From: UKL13-2 sp031414695
GTDB taxonomy: Bacteria > Pseudomonadota > Gammaproteobacteria > Burkholderiales > Usitatibacteraceae
DNA: 64,000 nt
NCBI GenBank assembly: GCA_031414695.1
Contig: JANNWG010000021.1
Coordinates: 1 to 64,000 of the forward strand
Direction of reading: 5' to 3'
Part shown: positions 19,228 through 26,908 of the stretch, in pieces
How the letters are laid out: each line of letters begins with the position of its first letter
How positions within the stretch are numbered: position 1 is the stretch's first letter
Program-made: the position numbers and the translations under genes
Notes under the pieces: model-generated
What the model was told of the DNA's origin: nothing
The model's input: only the letters and a program-made list of their open reading frames with translations
Database searches by the model: none

Positions 19228-19317
19228 GCCTAACGTAGAAGTGAGCGGCAGCCGGAGCGAAGCGTAGGGAACCAAAAGCGCAGCTTTTGGCTATCCTGCT
19301 CGACTGCCGGGTTGGGC
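19228..19317 (-). other. attC-like recombination site
   Basis: GCCTAAC (19228-19234) and GTTGGGC (19311-19317) are the outer boxes. Inside, GCGGCAG pairs with CTGCCG, and a long apical hairpin CCAAAAGC/GCTTTTGG is present. It lies exactly between two minus-strand genes, 2 bases from the stop of one and 3 bases from the start of the next. Fold and position match an integron attC of about 90 bases. Confidence 0.8.
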
Positions 19318-19318
19318 G

Positions 19319-20110
19319 TCATTTTTTGAGATTCCTCATTTGGGCTGCGGCATTCTCTAATGGCTGTCGATTAAGTGAAGTCTCGAAGTCTGCTCTTACT
19401 TTTTTTATCTCGTCATCAACTTCCGCTAGGCCAAATTTCATCGCAACAACTTCGGTCACCATCAGGGCTCTCTGAACATAGATGATCAGTTGTCCCTCCC
19501 ACTCAGAAATGCGGGGAGTGTTTAACATGCCTGACATATGGAAGTGGGGAGGATTGCCTCCGTACATCTCCATAATGTGTGGATAGGCGCCATGGATGTA
19601 ACCAGAGAACGTCTTGTGAACTATTGAAAATACATTTTGTGCATCGTGAGGATTCAATTCATCTTCGGTGATTTTTGCGACGCCCGCGTTAATTTTTGTT
19701 CTGGTAACACTATCTCTTGACTGATGGGACTTAACCAAATGATCTGTGTCTTCAAACTCTTCTTGGAAGAAATCTTCAAAAAATTTGACTTGATGCTGAC
19801 TGGGGGATTCGTCATCAAGTAGGGGCCTAAGGAAAAACAAAATTTCACAGCAGAAATCGTCGGCCATGCGACATAGCGCGCCCACTTCTTGAACGTGTCC
19901 GTGCACCAACAAAATCTGAGCACCCTTCAATGTACTAACCAGCTTCACGCCCTTTAAATAGCAAAGAAGAGGGTCCGACTTGTCCAGATGGCGAGTTTGA
20001 TAAAGGCTTCCGTTCTTTACCTTCTCCGGAGGAGCTATAGACTCACCCATGCGATGGTAGGTGCGCTCCAAGTACTCGAGAATGTAGGCAAGGTAGTCAG
20101 CGTGTTGCAT
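19319..20110 (-). CDS. Cassette-borne hypothetical protein
   Basis: 263 aa, soluble and mostly helical, acidic. No family recognised with certainty. A conserved-looking segment SGYIHGAYPHIMEMYGG (about residues 168-184) has histidines like those of some DUF5677/HEPN-type proteins, but this is weak. It is bounded by attC-like sites at 19228-19317 and 20116-20164, which defines it as one gene cassette. Confidence 0.7.
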   Translation of the reverse strand: MQHADYLAYILEYLERTYHRMGESIAPPEKVKNGSLYQTRHLDKSDPLLCYLKGVKLVSTLKGAQILLVHGHVQEVGALCRMADDFCCEILFFLRPLLDDESPSQHQVKFFEDFFQEEFEDTDHLVKSHQSRDSVTRTKINAGVAKITEDELNPHDAQNVFSIVHKTFSGYIHGAYPHIMEMYGGNPPHFHMSGMLNTPRISEWEGQLIIYVQRALMVTEVVAMKFGLAEVDDEIKKVRADFETSLNRQPLENAAAQMRNLKK

Positions 20111-20115
20111 ATGAC

Positions 20116-20164
20116 GTCCAACTTAATTTGTGGCGACAACCCGAGTCGCCAAAACTTTTTGGGC
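20116..20164 (-). other. attC-like recombination site
   Basis: Outer boxes GTCCAAC (20116-20122) and TTTGGGC (20158-20164, one base off GTTRRRY). The stem is AATTTGTGGCGAC against GTCGCCAAAACTT around the loop AACCCGA. It starts 6 bases upstream of the adjacent minus-strand gene. A plausible, slightly decayed attC. Confidence 0.6.
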
Positions 20165-20362
20165 TGACGCACAACTTGTATGAAAAAAATCGAAAAAACA
20201 TTTTGGAATCATAACCTTGCGCAAATGGCTGTAGTTATGCATACCTACAACAGAATCAAGTTTTACGTCACGCCCGACAACACCCGCTGAATTGAACGGC
20301 GACTGGGAACAGCCGCAACTGGCCGCGTGCAGACATGATAATGCAATGCACCAAAATTCCAA
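20123..20362 (-). CDS. Possible small cassette ORF
   Basis: 79 codons with a hydrophobic, cysteine-containing start (MEFWCIALSCLHAASCGCSQ) that could be a lipoprotein or signal peptide. The frame runs into the attC-like site, as cassette genes sometimes do. No homology recognised and no clear ribosome-binding site, so it may be chance. Confidence 0.22.
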   Translation of the reverse strand: MEFWCIALSCLHAASCGCSQSPFNSAGVVGRDVKLDSVVGMHNYSHLRKVMIPKCFFDFFHTSCASAQKVLATRVVATN

Positions 20363-20686
20363 ATAGGGCCCTTGCTAGGTGTCGCCGCTGGTTTTTAATG
20401 TATTGCGATACCCTACAACTTAAACGTCTAAATTCTGCACAATCAACGGGCTGGTCTCAATAAACGTTCGGCGCATTTCAACATCATCACCTATGGGCAT
20501 GCGTGGCATACGTTGAATGAGCAAGCCTTATCAGCCCGCGCGGCAATACATCGCCGTAAACCTTACACATTTCACATCACGAAACGCATGGGCAAAAACT
20601 CTGCCCACGCTATCAAAATGCAAACGATAATTCATGCAAATTGTAAATCATATTGACAATTTACATAAAACGCTAGATAGTGAGCT
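20165..20686. other. Intergenic DNA between cassette cluster 1 and the DUF4143 gene
   Basis: About 520 bases with no well-supported gene other than the weak ORF on the minus strand. 20517-20609 is the second copy of the 18358-18452 repeat, with its TGGGCA...TGCCCA hairpin. The last 50 bases hold a candidate promoter/operator for the downstream ATPase. Confidence 0.55.
20642..20665 (+). promoter_or_regulatory. Candidate promoter with palindromic operator
   Basis: TGTAAAT (20642) and ATTTACA (20659) form an inverted repeat that overlaps a TTGACA -35 box (20653-20658). A TAGATA element follows about 15 bases later, just before the ATG at 20687. The overlap suggests repression by a dimeric regulator. 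No regulator gene was identified nearby. Confidence 0.4.
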
Positions 20687-21892
20687 ATGCATTCAAGACT
20701 CGCCACCACCGCCTTCACGCAGTTGCAACGCTACTATCCGATTGTGGCTGTCACTGGGCCTAGACAATCGGGTAAGACGACATTCGTGCGTAGTCAGTGC
20801 GTTGATAAACCCTACGCAAATCTGGAGGAGCCCGACACACGTGAATTTGCCAGCACTGACCCACGTGGGTTTTTAGCACAGTTCCCAGATGGTGCAGTGC
20901 TTGATGAAGTACAACGTGTGCCGTCGCTATTTTCTTATTTGCAGGCAGAAGTTGATCGTGTACATGCGGCAACGACGTCACGAAAATCAAACAGAACGCT
21001 GCCATTACAAGCGCGCTACATTCTCACTGGCTCGCAACAGCTTGCGTTGATGGAAGGTGTCACGCAATCACTCGCAGGGCGCGTGGGGTTCTTGCATTTA
21101 TTGCCGTTCAGTTATGCTGAAATTCGCGATATTAAGCCTAAGAAAACCTTGGAAGACTGGCTTTTGACGGGTGGCTATCCGCCTATTTATGACCGTCATA
21201 TTCCATCATCAATTTGGCATCGCGATTATGTGGCTACCTACATTGAGCGTGACGTGCGGCAGCTATTAAACATACGCGATTTGGGGAGCTTTCAGCGCTT
21301 CATTCGCATGTGTGCATCGCGCGCGGGTCAGCTATTAAATCTCTCCGCACTCGCGGCAGACTGTGGCATCACGCACAATACGGCAAAGGCGTGGTTGTCA
21401 ATATTAGAGGCGAGCTATCTCGTTTTTACATTGACGCCTTGGCACAACAATATCGGCAAGCGACTAGTAAAAACGCCCAAGCTTTATTTTTACGATACTG
21501 GTTTAGCGGCGTGGCTTGCGGGAACTTTAACCGCTGAGCAATTGCGGCATTCGTCGATGCGTGGTGCATTGTTTGAGAATGCGATTGTGCTGGAGGTGAT
21601 GAAGGCGCGCTTTAATTTTCTCAAAGATGCAACCTGCCACTTTTACCGCGATAGCAACGGTAATGAAATTGATTTGCTGCTGGATTTTCAAGGCAACCGC
21701 CACGCTATTGAAATGAAATCGGGTGTCACCGTCGCAGGTGATTGGTTTCAGCCCATGCTGCATCATCAATCAATATTGGCTGCCGATACGTTGTCCCTCA
21801 TCTACGGCGGCAATACGTCGATGACGCGCCAGCAGGTGGATGTGGTGGCGTGGAATGCGGTGCCTGAATTGCTAAACAAGCTATTAACTTAA
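20687..21892 (+). CDS. AAA family ATPase with DUF4143 domain
   Basis: 401 aa. The N-terminal AAA_14 domain has Walker A GPRQSGKTTFV (about residues 24-34) and Walker B AVLDEVQRVP (about 75-84), with sensor segment YILTGSQQ. The C-terminal DUF4143 domain contains LSILEASYLVFTLTPW and FYDTGLAAWLAG. These ATPases are abundant, often mobile, and their cellular role is not established. It is the only plus-strand gene in the island, lying between the two cassette clusters and ending about 90 bases before the ygjP fragment. Confidence 0.93.
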   Translation: MHSRLATTAFTQLQRYYPIVAVTGPRQSGKTTFVRSQCVDKPYANLEEPDTREFASTDPRGFLAQFPDGAVLDEVQRVPSLFSYLQAEVDRVHAATTSRKSNRTLPLQARYILTGSQQLALMEGVTQSLAGRVGFLHLLPFSYAEIRDIKPKKTLEDWLLTGGYPPIYDRHIPSSIWHRDYVATYIERDVRQLLNIRDLGSFQRFIRMCASRAGQLLNLSALAADCGITHNTAKAWLSILEASYLVFTLTPWHNNIGKRLVKTPKLYFYDTGLAAWLAGTLTAEQLRHSSMRGALFENAIVLEVMKARFNFLKDATCHFYRDSNGNEIDLLLDFQGNRHAIEMKSGVTVAGDWFQPMLHHQSILAADTLSLIYGGNTSMTRQQVDVVAWNAVPELLNKLLT

Positions 21893-21978
21893 ATCGCGCA
21901 ATAGTGTTGCTACGCGCTCAATAATGACTGAAGTGCTGCGGCTAACGCGCGTTTATCTTTTAGGCCAAGCACACCTGC

Positions 21979-22134
21979 CTTGATTGATGACGTCGTCTGC
22001 CATGAGTTAGCGCGCTTACGTTACGTGAACCGCTCCGCATCCTTTTGGGCAGAAGTCAAACGCATGTGTCCTGAGTATGAGCAGCTTAAAAATGAGTTGG
22101 AGAAGAATGACCATGCTTGTCGGGCGTTTTGAGG
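21979..22134 (+). pseudogene. Diverged 3' fragment of ygjP
   Basis: About 52 codons matching the C-terminal end of the intact ygjP at 17467-18255. The similarity continues past the stop into about 90 bases of 3' flank (to about 22221, through GCTAGTGTTTTTATTT). The reading frame is intact and many changes are at third positions, but the zinc motif has become HELAR instead of HELAH. No start codon or upstream part is present. The pattern suggests DNA from a related strain's ygjP locus rather than a recent duplication. Confidence 0.85.
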
Positions 22135-22253
22135 ATAGATTGCTAAACACGCCTATTGGCGGGTGGTTTGGAGCAAATTCGCTTCAATGTGTCCGCCGTT
22201 GCTAGTGTTTTTATTTTTTTGTAGCACACTACAATTGCTGCCCGAGTCCTAAC

Positions 22254-22877
22254 CTAGTGAGTAACAAACACACCAAAGTCTGCCAACCGACGCCTTAGCG
22301 AGGGCGCTCCATCTTTTCCGAAGAACACAATAGCGTTTATTCCCGCTTGCTTCGCGGCCTCAACATTTTCGAGCCTGTCGTCGAGAAATAATACCGCGCT
22401 TGCATCACAGCCAAGTCGCGCAATTACTTTTTCAAAGAATGCGGCTTGCGGTTTGGCTGCTCCTATGAAGCATGAGTAGTGCTCGCTATCGAATAGCGAT
22501 TTATAGTTGAGCGTTGTAGACATGTATCTAGCCCGTAGCGATTGCTGATTGCTGCCGATGTGACAGCGGATGCCGGAACGGCGTATAGCTTGGACTGTTT
22601 GCAGGATATCGACATAGACTTCGATGTCATGAAGAACATTGAGTGTTTCTAATACGAACTTCGAGCGCCCCCAGTTGGCCAGCTTTGCTTCAAGTCGCTC
22701 GATGAAACCTGTTGCTGATTGGAGTACTTCAGTTTCGGCCTCAAGTATGTCCTCAAATACGGCTCTGGCTTGTGACTCGTCGTCGAGATTGAGCACTGAT
22801 TGCAGAGCGGGTTGCCAATGTCTTTTTGCATATTGGAGGACACCATCTGCATCGAAGAGAATGTGTTCTATTGGCAC
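22254..22877 (-). CDS. HAD-family hydrolase (cassette-associated)
   Basis: 207 aa. Motif I is FDADGVLQY (nucleophile and acid Asp, about residues 8-16), motif II Ser is in IGSNQQS, motif III Lys is in GAAKPQAAFF, and motif IV is FLDDRLENV. The cap is helical and small, typical of beta-phosphoglucomutase/phosphatase-like subfamily I. The substrate is not predictable. It is the last gene of the second minus-strand cluster, with an attC arm just upstream of its start. Confidence 0.88.
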   Translation of the reverse strand: MPIEHILFDADGVLQYAKRHWQPALQSVLNLDDESQARAVFEDILEAETEVLQSATGFIERLEAKLANWGRSKFVLETLNVLHDIEVYVDILQTVQAIRRSGIRCHIGSNQQSLRARYMSTTLNYKSLFDSEHYSCFIGAAKPQAAFFEKVIARLGCDASAVLFLDDRLENVEAAKQAGINAIVFFGKDGAPSLRRRLADFGVFVTH

Positions 22878-22921
22878 GGCAATATCTGATATGTTGGGGT
22901 GACGAATGGCATGCTGTTGGT

Positions 22922-22946
22922 GCTCAGCTTGAGCGAGTGGTTAGGC
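22922..22946 (-). other. Partial attC-like arm
   Basis: GTTAGGC (22940-22946) sits 1 base from the stop codon of the neighbouring minus-strand gene. The adjoining GCTCAgctTGAGC hairpin resembles an attC arm. The opposite RYYYAAC box was not found, so this is probably a truncated site. Confidence 0.5.
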
Positions 22947-22947
22947 G

Positions 22948-23544
22948 TCACTTTGCGCGATGTTTGCGTTTGAAGGGACGGGCGAGTTTGATCACGAGCT
23001 CAATGCAGGAAGCGATATCTTGAGCAGTGCTTCCGCGCCGAAACTTGAAGTCTTTGATTGAGTGCGCGGGGGCGGTAGCGTGAACATGCTTTCCCAAAAG
23101 CGTTAGGTTTCTATGTGCGACGCCATTCCTGATTGCCGCAAGTCTGGAAATGAACGCCATGTCTGCCTTGTCGATCTGTCCAAGACTCAGGAAGTGTGGG
23201 GCGAGTTCAGACAAGGTGCGACGCTCTATTAGCGCTGCAACGATACCGACGCCTGCGGCGTTTGCGATTCGACTTGGAAAGATTGCTATCGCCATCCTCT
23301 CAAGTACTGCATGAAGCTCTGAGTAAACGGAGGAAAAGTGTTCTGATCCATAGTGTTGAACAGCTATGTCAAAGTAGTTGTGCAATAGCGCTTCGGCTAA
23401 GGCGCGGTGGCAGTGCCGGGTAGGAATCCTCGTATCGATTGCTTGGGCCAATTCCTGTGCAAATGCTCCTTCCTTAACAGCGTCGGACGCAGGCTGGCGC
23501 ACGAGGAAATCTATTTCTAAGCGTAGTAGAGTCGTTCGTTTCAT
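22948..23544 (-). CDS. HEPN-like cassette protein
   Basis: 198 aa, all-helical by appearance. Residues 139-144 are RNGVAH, matching the Rx4-6H motif with the polar residue after Arg that characterises HEPN-superfamily RNases. The C-terminus is basic (KLARPFKRKHR). HEPN proteins are frequent in toxin-antitoxin and phage-defence systems; that role is an inference. It is bounded by a partial attC arm downstream and by a clear attC at 23550-23598 upstream of its start. No separate antitoxin partner lies inside the cassette. Confidence 0.7.
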   Translation of the reverse strand: MKRTTLLRLEIDFLVRQPASDAVKEGAFAQELAQAIDTRIPTRHCHRALAEALLHNYFDIAVQHYGSEHFSSVYSELHAVLERMAIAIFPSRIANAAGVGIVAALIERRTLSELAPHFLSLGQIDKADMAFISRLAAIRNGVAHRNLTLLGKHVHATAPAHSIKDFKFRRGSTAQDIASCIELVIKLARPFKRKHRAK

Positions 23545-23549
23545 GTGAC

Positions 23550-23598
23550 GCCTAACGTCCGAGTTCAGAGGCCCGTCCTCTGGAACGACGAGTTATGC
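23550..23598 (-). other. attC recombination site
   Basis: The clearest attC in the window. The boxes are GCCTAAC (23550-23556) and GTTATGC (23592-23598). The stem GTTCAGAGG/CCTCTGGAAC closes a CCCGT loop and leaves one unpaired extrahelical base, a hallmark of integrase recognition of folded attC. It lies between the HEPN-like gene and the toxin-antitoxin pair. Confidence 0.85.
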
Positions 23599-23920
23599 CT
23601 CGATTGTGACACATACGTATGTGCGTGGCGTCAGTGATGCCAGCGCGCGCTTGAGAGATGGCACCAACGGCAGTAATGCGGACAATATCATTTGATAGCG
23701 AATCCTAAATGATGGCCGCAATTGGAAGCGCGTCTAAGTTCTGTTGATAAGGAAGATTCTTGTCGACGGTGAGAAACACATCAAATTCGTTGGCCTCAAG
23801 CGCGAGAAGTTTTCCGTTCTTAATTCCAGACCAGCCCATGCCGACGACTGTTCGAATTTCATGTTCCGGTAAAGAGCGCTGAAATCTACGCGGCACCGAT
23901 TCATCAAGCAGCAGGCGCAT
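23593..23920 (-). pseudogene. DUF5615 PIN-like toxin, frameshifted
   Basis: The frame from the ATG at 23920 (MRLLLDESVPRRF) has the DUF5615 features MGWSGIKNG and VDKNLPYQQNL. It stops at 23705 after 71 codons, shorter than the usual 100-120 aa. Shifting one base at the AAA run at 23707-23709 continues with LSALLPLVPSLKRALASL, the expected C-terminal helix, to a TAA at 23593-23595 inside the attC box. One extra base therefore explains the truncation, either a true mutation or a sequencing error. Full length would be about 108 aa. It overlaps the DUF433 gene by 17 bases. Confidence 0.8.
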
Positions 23921-24122
23921 CGGCAGCCAATCGTTGTCTTGCGGACTCAAGTACGGCTATAGCGCTATCACGTGAAATGGAAGGGAAGTCCTCGAGAAAG
24001 TCCTCCAGCGAGGAAGCGCCTTCAAGATAGTCAAAGAGACTTTTGACTGGTACGCGTGTTCGCGCGAAGCACAGTGCCCCACTCATAATTTCTGGGTCGC
24101 GACTGACGAGAGATACATCCAT
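23904..24122 (-). CDS. DUF433 antitoxin
   Basis: 72 aa with the family pattern SRDPEIMSGALCFARTRVPV followed by SLFDYLEGASSLEDFLEDFP and a C-terminal helix. DUF433 proteins are winged/HTH-type antitoxins paired with DUF5615 PIN-like toxins, and the overlapping downstream partner is present. AGGAGG-like sequence (complement of GCCTCCT) lies just upstream of the start. The pair forms one cassette ending at the attC at 23550-23598. Confidence 0.87.
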   Translation of the reverse strand: MDVSLVSRDPEIMSGALCFARTRVPVKSLFDYLEGASSLEDFLEDFPSISRDSAIAVLESARQRLAADAPAA

Positions 24123-24566
24123 GATTGCCTCCTATGTGCATAGTTTACGCTCGACGAAAAGCAACGCTCGATTTGCCTTGGGTATCACTCAATTTACGGC
24201 GCATCACATCCGCATAACATTCCACGGTGCGCCCTAACATTCCAGTGAAAAATTTAAAAAACGGTTTGTATTTAATAGACTGCATTATTTAACCGTGTAA
24301 GAAATACCAATAACTGATTCACGTTTTCCAGCCACTCATTCGATTGACTATAACTGGTGTCCATCGACAAATTCAAGCGCAATTACGCGACCTGCTGTTA
24401 AGCTGTTTTATTCCACAAACGGTGCGTAACTTGATGAATCCACCGCTTTTTCACAGATAAAAAATTTCGGGAAACACTAATAAATACGAGAATTTCCAAA
24501 CATAAATGCTTGAAAACGTCCGCCAATAAAAGACTTTGTGATTTATTTATAAAATATTGCCCGACA
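24123..24566. other. Intergenic region at the right end of the cassette island
   Basis: No gene is supported in these 444 bases. GCATAAC (24212) and CCCTAAC (24232) are attC-box-like and are each followed by ATTCCA, but no matching second box or fold was found. A half copy of the TATTGG hairpin repeat (CATAAATGCTTGAAAACGTC) lies at 24501-24531. No integrase gene is present here, where intI would be expected for this orientation. Confidence 0.6.
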
Positions 24567-25085
24567 TCAAACTTTTTCCCGCGTCAACCGCTCAGCCACG
24601 GATATACCAATCGCGGACAACACAAACGTAAAGTGAATGATGGCGACCATGGTGACCATCTGAATATTTTCCAATGTTAACGCGCCACTTAAATACGTTT
24701 TGAGCGCGTGCACGCCCGAGATGGAAATGATGGCGAATGCTAGTTTTAACTTGAGGTTGTAGGTGTTGACATGATCAAGCCAGTCTGGCTTTTTCATGTC
24801 TGTTTTGTCAAAGTGTCCCGTCGTCACGAACAGTGAAACACCCGCTAGTGCGACCACCCAAACTAGCTGCGCCACCATCGTCATATCGACGAGCTCTAGT
24901 ACTTTGATGATGAGATCAATTTTCGCAAGCTCACTAAATAACAAGGTGTTGAAGAGCTTGTAAGTCTCGAGTAGAAATTTGCCGAGAATGCCGAAAATAA
25001 TTGCCACCAGCCCAGCATAAAAAAACAACATCATAAATCGCATGCCGTAAAGCATTGACCCTACGCGCGAAAGAATTTTTTCCAT
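24567..25085 (-). CDS. YqhA/UPF0114 family membrane protein
   Basis: 172 aa with four hydrophobic segments (about residues 10-40, 65-88, 108-128 and 135-160). The N-terminus (SRVGSMLYGMRFMMLFFYAGL) and GHFDKTDMKKPDWLDHVN are typical of UPF0114/YqhA, an inner-membrane family of unknown function. It is monocistronic and marks the return to core genome after the island. Confidence 0.88.
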   Translation of the reverse strand: MEKILSRVGSMLYGMRFMMLFFYAGLVAIIFGILGKFLLETYKLFNTLLFSELAKIDLIIKVLELVDMTMVAQLVWVVALAGVSLFVTTGHFDKTDMKKPDWLDHVNTYNLKLKLAFAIISISGVHALKTYLSGALTLENIQMVTMVAIIHFTFVLSAIGISVAERLTREKV

Positions 25086-25166
25086 TTGTCTATCCTTGAT
25101 AAATGTTTATTTTGTTATACCAACTAATATTGCGATTTTGATGAATATGCCTCGACTATTGCCGTA

Positions 25167-25931
25167 TTAAACTTTACAGTCCGCGAGTTTTACAAATTCC
25201 GCCACACTTAATGTCTCTGCACGTCGCACCGGATCAATATCACAATCCGAGATTTGTGCAGCGGATAAGAATGGTTTTAAGGTATTACCGAGTGTTTTGC
25301 GGCGTTGACCAAAACCAGCGGTGACTAATGCGGCGAAGCGTTTATCGTCTTTGGCGCGTAGCCGATTAGCGTCTAATGGCACGACGCGAACGATGGCAGA
25401 ATTCACTTTTGGTGGCGGCGTGAAGGCTTCCGGTGGCACATCAAAAACGTGTGACATGGCGAAGCGATATTGCAGCATCACAGATAGTCTGCCGTAGTCT
25501 GCAGTGGCTGGCGCGGCGACCATGCGATCAACCACTTCTTTTTGCAGCATGAACGTGGCGTCGCTTAAATCATCGGCGTACGTGCCGAGGTGAAATAAAA
25601 ATGGCGTCGAGATGTTGTAGGGCAAATTGCCCACGCAGCGAAAGCGGCCATTGAGTTGGGCGAAATCAAACGCCAATACATCTTGCTCGTGGAGCGTTAA
25701 TTGTTCAGCGGGATAACGTGTGCGTAGTGCAGCGGCTAAATCGCGATCAATCTCGACCGCGTGAAGATGCTGTAACTGTGAGATGAGTGGTGCAGTAAGC
25801 GCGCCAGGGCCGGGACCAATTTCGATCATCACATCATTTTTTTGGGGCGCAATAGCGTTGACAATACGCGCAACGATGTGTGTATCGGTCAGAAAGTGTT
25901 GGCCAAATTTCTTTTTAGCGCGTGGCAACAT
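25167..25931 (-). CDS. rsmA: 16S rRNA dimethyladenosine transferase RsmA
   Basis: 254 aa SAM-dependent methyltransferase that dimethylates A1518/A1519 of 16S rRNA. The start MLPRAKKKFGQHFLTD, the SAM motif IEIGPGPGALT (about 38-48) and the catalytic NLPYN motif in GNLPYNIS are all present. It is last in the lptD-surA-pdxA-rsmA order, 2 bases after pdxA. Confidence 0.98.
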   Translation of the reverse strand: MLPRAKKKFGQHFLTDTHIVARIVNAIAPQKNDVMIEIGPGPGALTAPLISQLQHLHAVEIDRDLAAALRTRYPAEQLTLHEQDVLAFDFAQLNGRFRCVGNLPYNISTPFLFHLGTYADDLSDATFMLQKEVVDRMVAAPATADYGRLSVMLQYRFAMSHVFDVPPEAFTPPPKVNSAIVRVVPLDANRLRAKDDKRFAALVTAGFGQRRKTLGNTLKPFLSAAQISDCDIDPVRRAETLSVAEFVKLADCKV

Positions 25932-25933
25932 GG

Positions 25934-26869
25934 CTAATGGTTTGCTAACTGCATCGCCAACGATACCGCAGCGCGCATGCTGCCTACATCAATAGAGTCA
26001 GATTTTCCTGCCAAATCAAGTGCGGTGCCATGATCAACAGAAGTACGAATAATCGGCAGGCCGAGTGTGACATTGACGCCTTCACCAAACGAGACGTGTT
26101 TGAGTACGGGTAAACCTTGATCGTGATACATCGCCAGCACAGCGTCAGCATGGTTGAGATATTTAGGTGTGAAAAGCGTATCGGCTGGGTACGGGCCTGT
26201 AACGTCCATACCTTCGTGTTGCAGGGCTTGGATTACGGGTGCAATTACATCAATTTCTTCGCGGCCCAAATGACCAGATTCGCCTGCATGTGGGTTTAAG
26301 CCAGCCACTAAAATGCGCGGATGTGCGATGCCAAATTTGTCGCGCAAGTCGTTGTTGAGCACGTGCAAGGTATCAATCAAACGATGGCGCGTTATCGCGG
26401 CGGGTACGTCTTTAAGCGGCATATGTATTGTGGTCAGTGCGACGCGAAGCACGGGATTATTGCTGCCGACCAACATCATCACCACAAATGGTGTATTCGT
26501 TTTTGCCGCCAAATATTCGGTGTGGCCTGTGAATGCAACGCCAGCATCATTGATCACCGATTTTTGTACAGGTGCTGTCACCATCGCAGCAAATTCACCC
26601 GTTTGACAGCCAGACACGGCGCGATCAAGCAGTTGCAGCACATGCGGTGCATTCGCAATATTGAGACTGCCTGCAGTGACGGCTTTGGCGGTTGGAATAT
26701 GCTCGATTGTTAAACGCGCAATATCAACGCTGTGCGCCTCTGCGCGCGCAGCAATGACATCACGATCACCCAGTATCACTAATTGATTTGCAAACGCCTC
26801 ACGTGCGAGCAGTGCACAAAGGTCTGGGCCGATACCGGCGGGTTCACCTGCGGTGATGGCGATTTTCAT
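25934..26869 (-). CDS. pdxA: 4-hydroxythreonine-4-phosphate dehydrogenase PdxA
   Basis: 311 aa, slightly shorter than the usual 320-335. Pyridoxal 5'-phosphate synthesis, NAD-dependent oxidation of 4-phosphohydroxythreonine. The N-terminus TAGEPAGIGPDL, the metal-site histidines in FTGHTEYLA and MYHDQGLPVLK, and the GLNPHAGESGHLGREE block are diagnostic. It sits between surA and rsmA as in many proteobacteria. Confidence 0.97.
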   Translation of the reverse strand: MKIAITAGEPAGIGPDLCALLAREAFANQLVILGDRDVIAARAEAHSVDIARLTIEHIPTAKAVTAGSLNIANAPHVLQLLDRAVSGCQTGEFAAMVTAPVQKSVINDAGVAFTGHTEYLAAKTNTPFVVMMLVGSNNPVLRVALTTIHMPLKDVPAAITRHRLIDTLHVLNNDLRDKFGIAHPRILVAGLNPHAGESGHLGREEIDVIAPVIQALQHEGMDVTGPYPADTLFTPKYLNHADAVLAMYHDQGLPVLKHVSFGEGVNVTLGLPIIRTSVDHGTALDLAGKSDSIDVGSMRAAVSLAMQLANH

Positions 26870-26908
26870 TTTTATCCATCGTCCTCTTGAGTGCTACCTC
26901 AACTGAGG

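Noticed and set aside
23196..23423. 75-codon plus-strand ORF inside the HEPN-like gene
   Set aside because: It is antisense to a frame with a recognisable motif and proper attC spacing, with no independent support.
24212..24244. Two CTAAC/ATAAC boxes followed by ATTCCA as a further attC or attI
   Set aside because: No partner GTTRRRY box or stem could be found within 120 bases, so it is noted only in the spacer entry.
18256..24566. Integron integrase gene
   Set aside because: Both strands were checked by eye for a tyrosine recombinase. None of the encoded proteins shows one, including where intI would lie to the right of the minus-strand cassettes.
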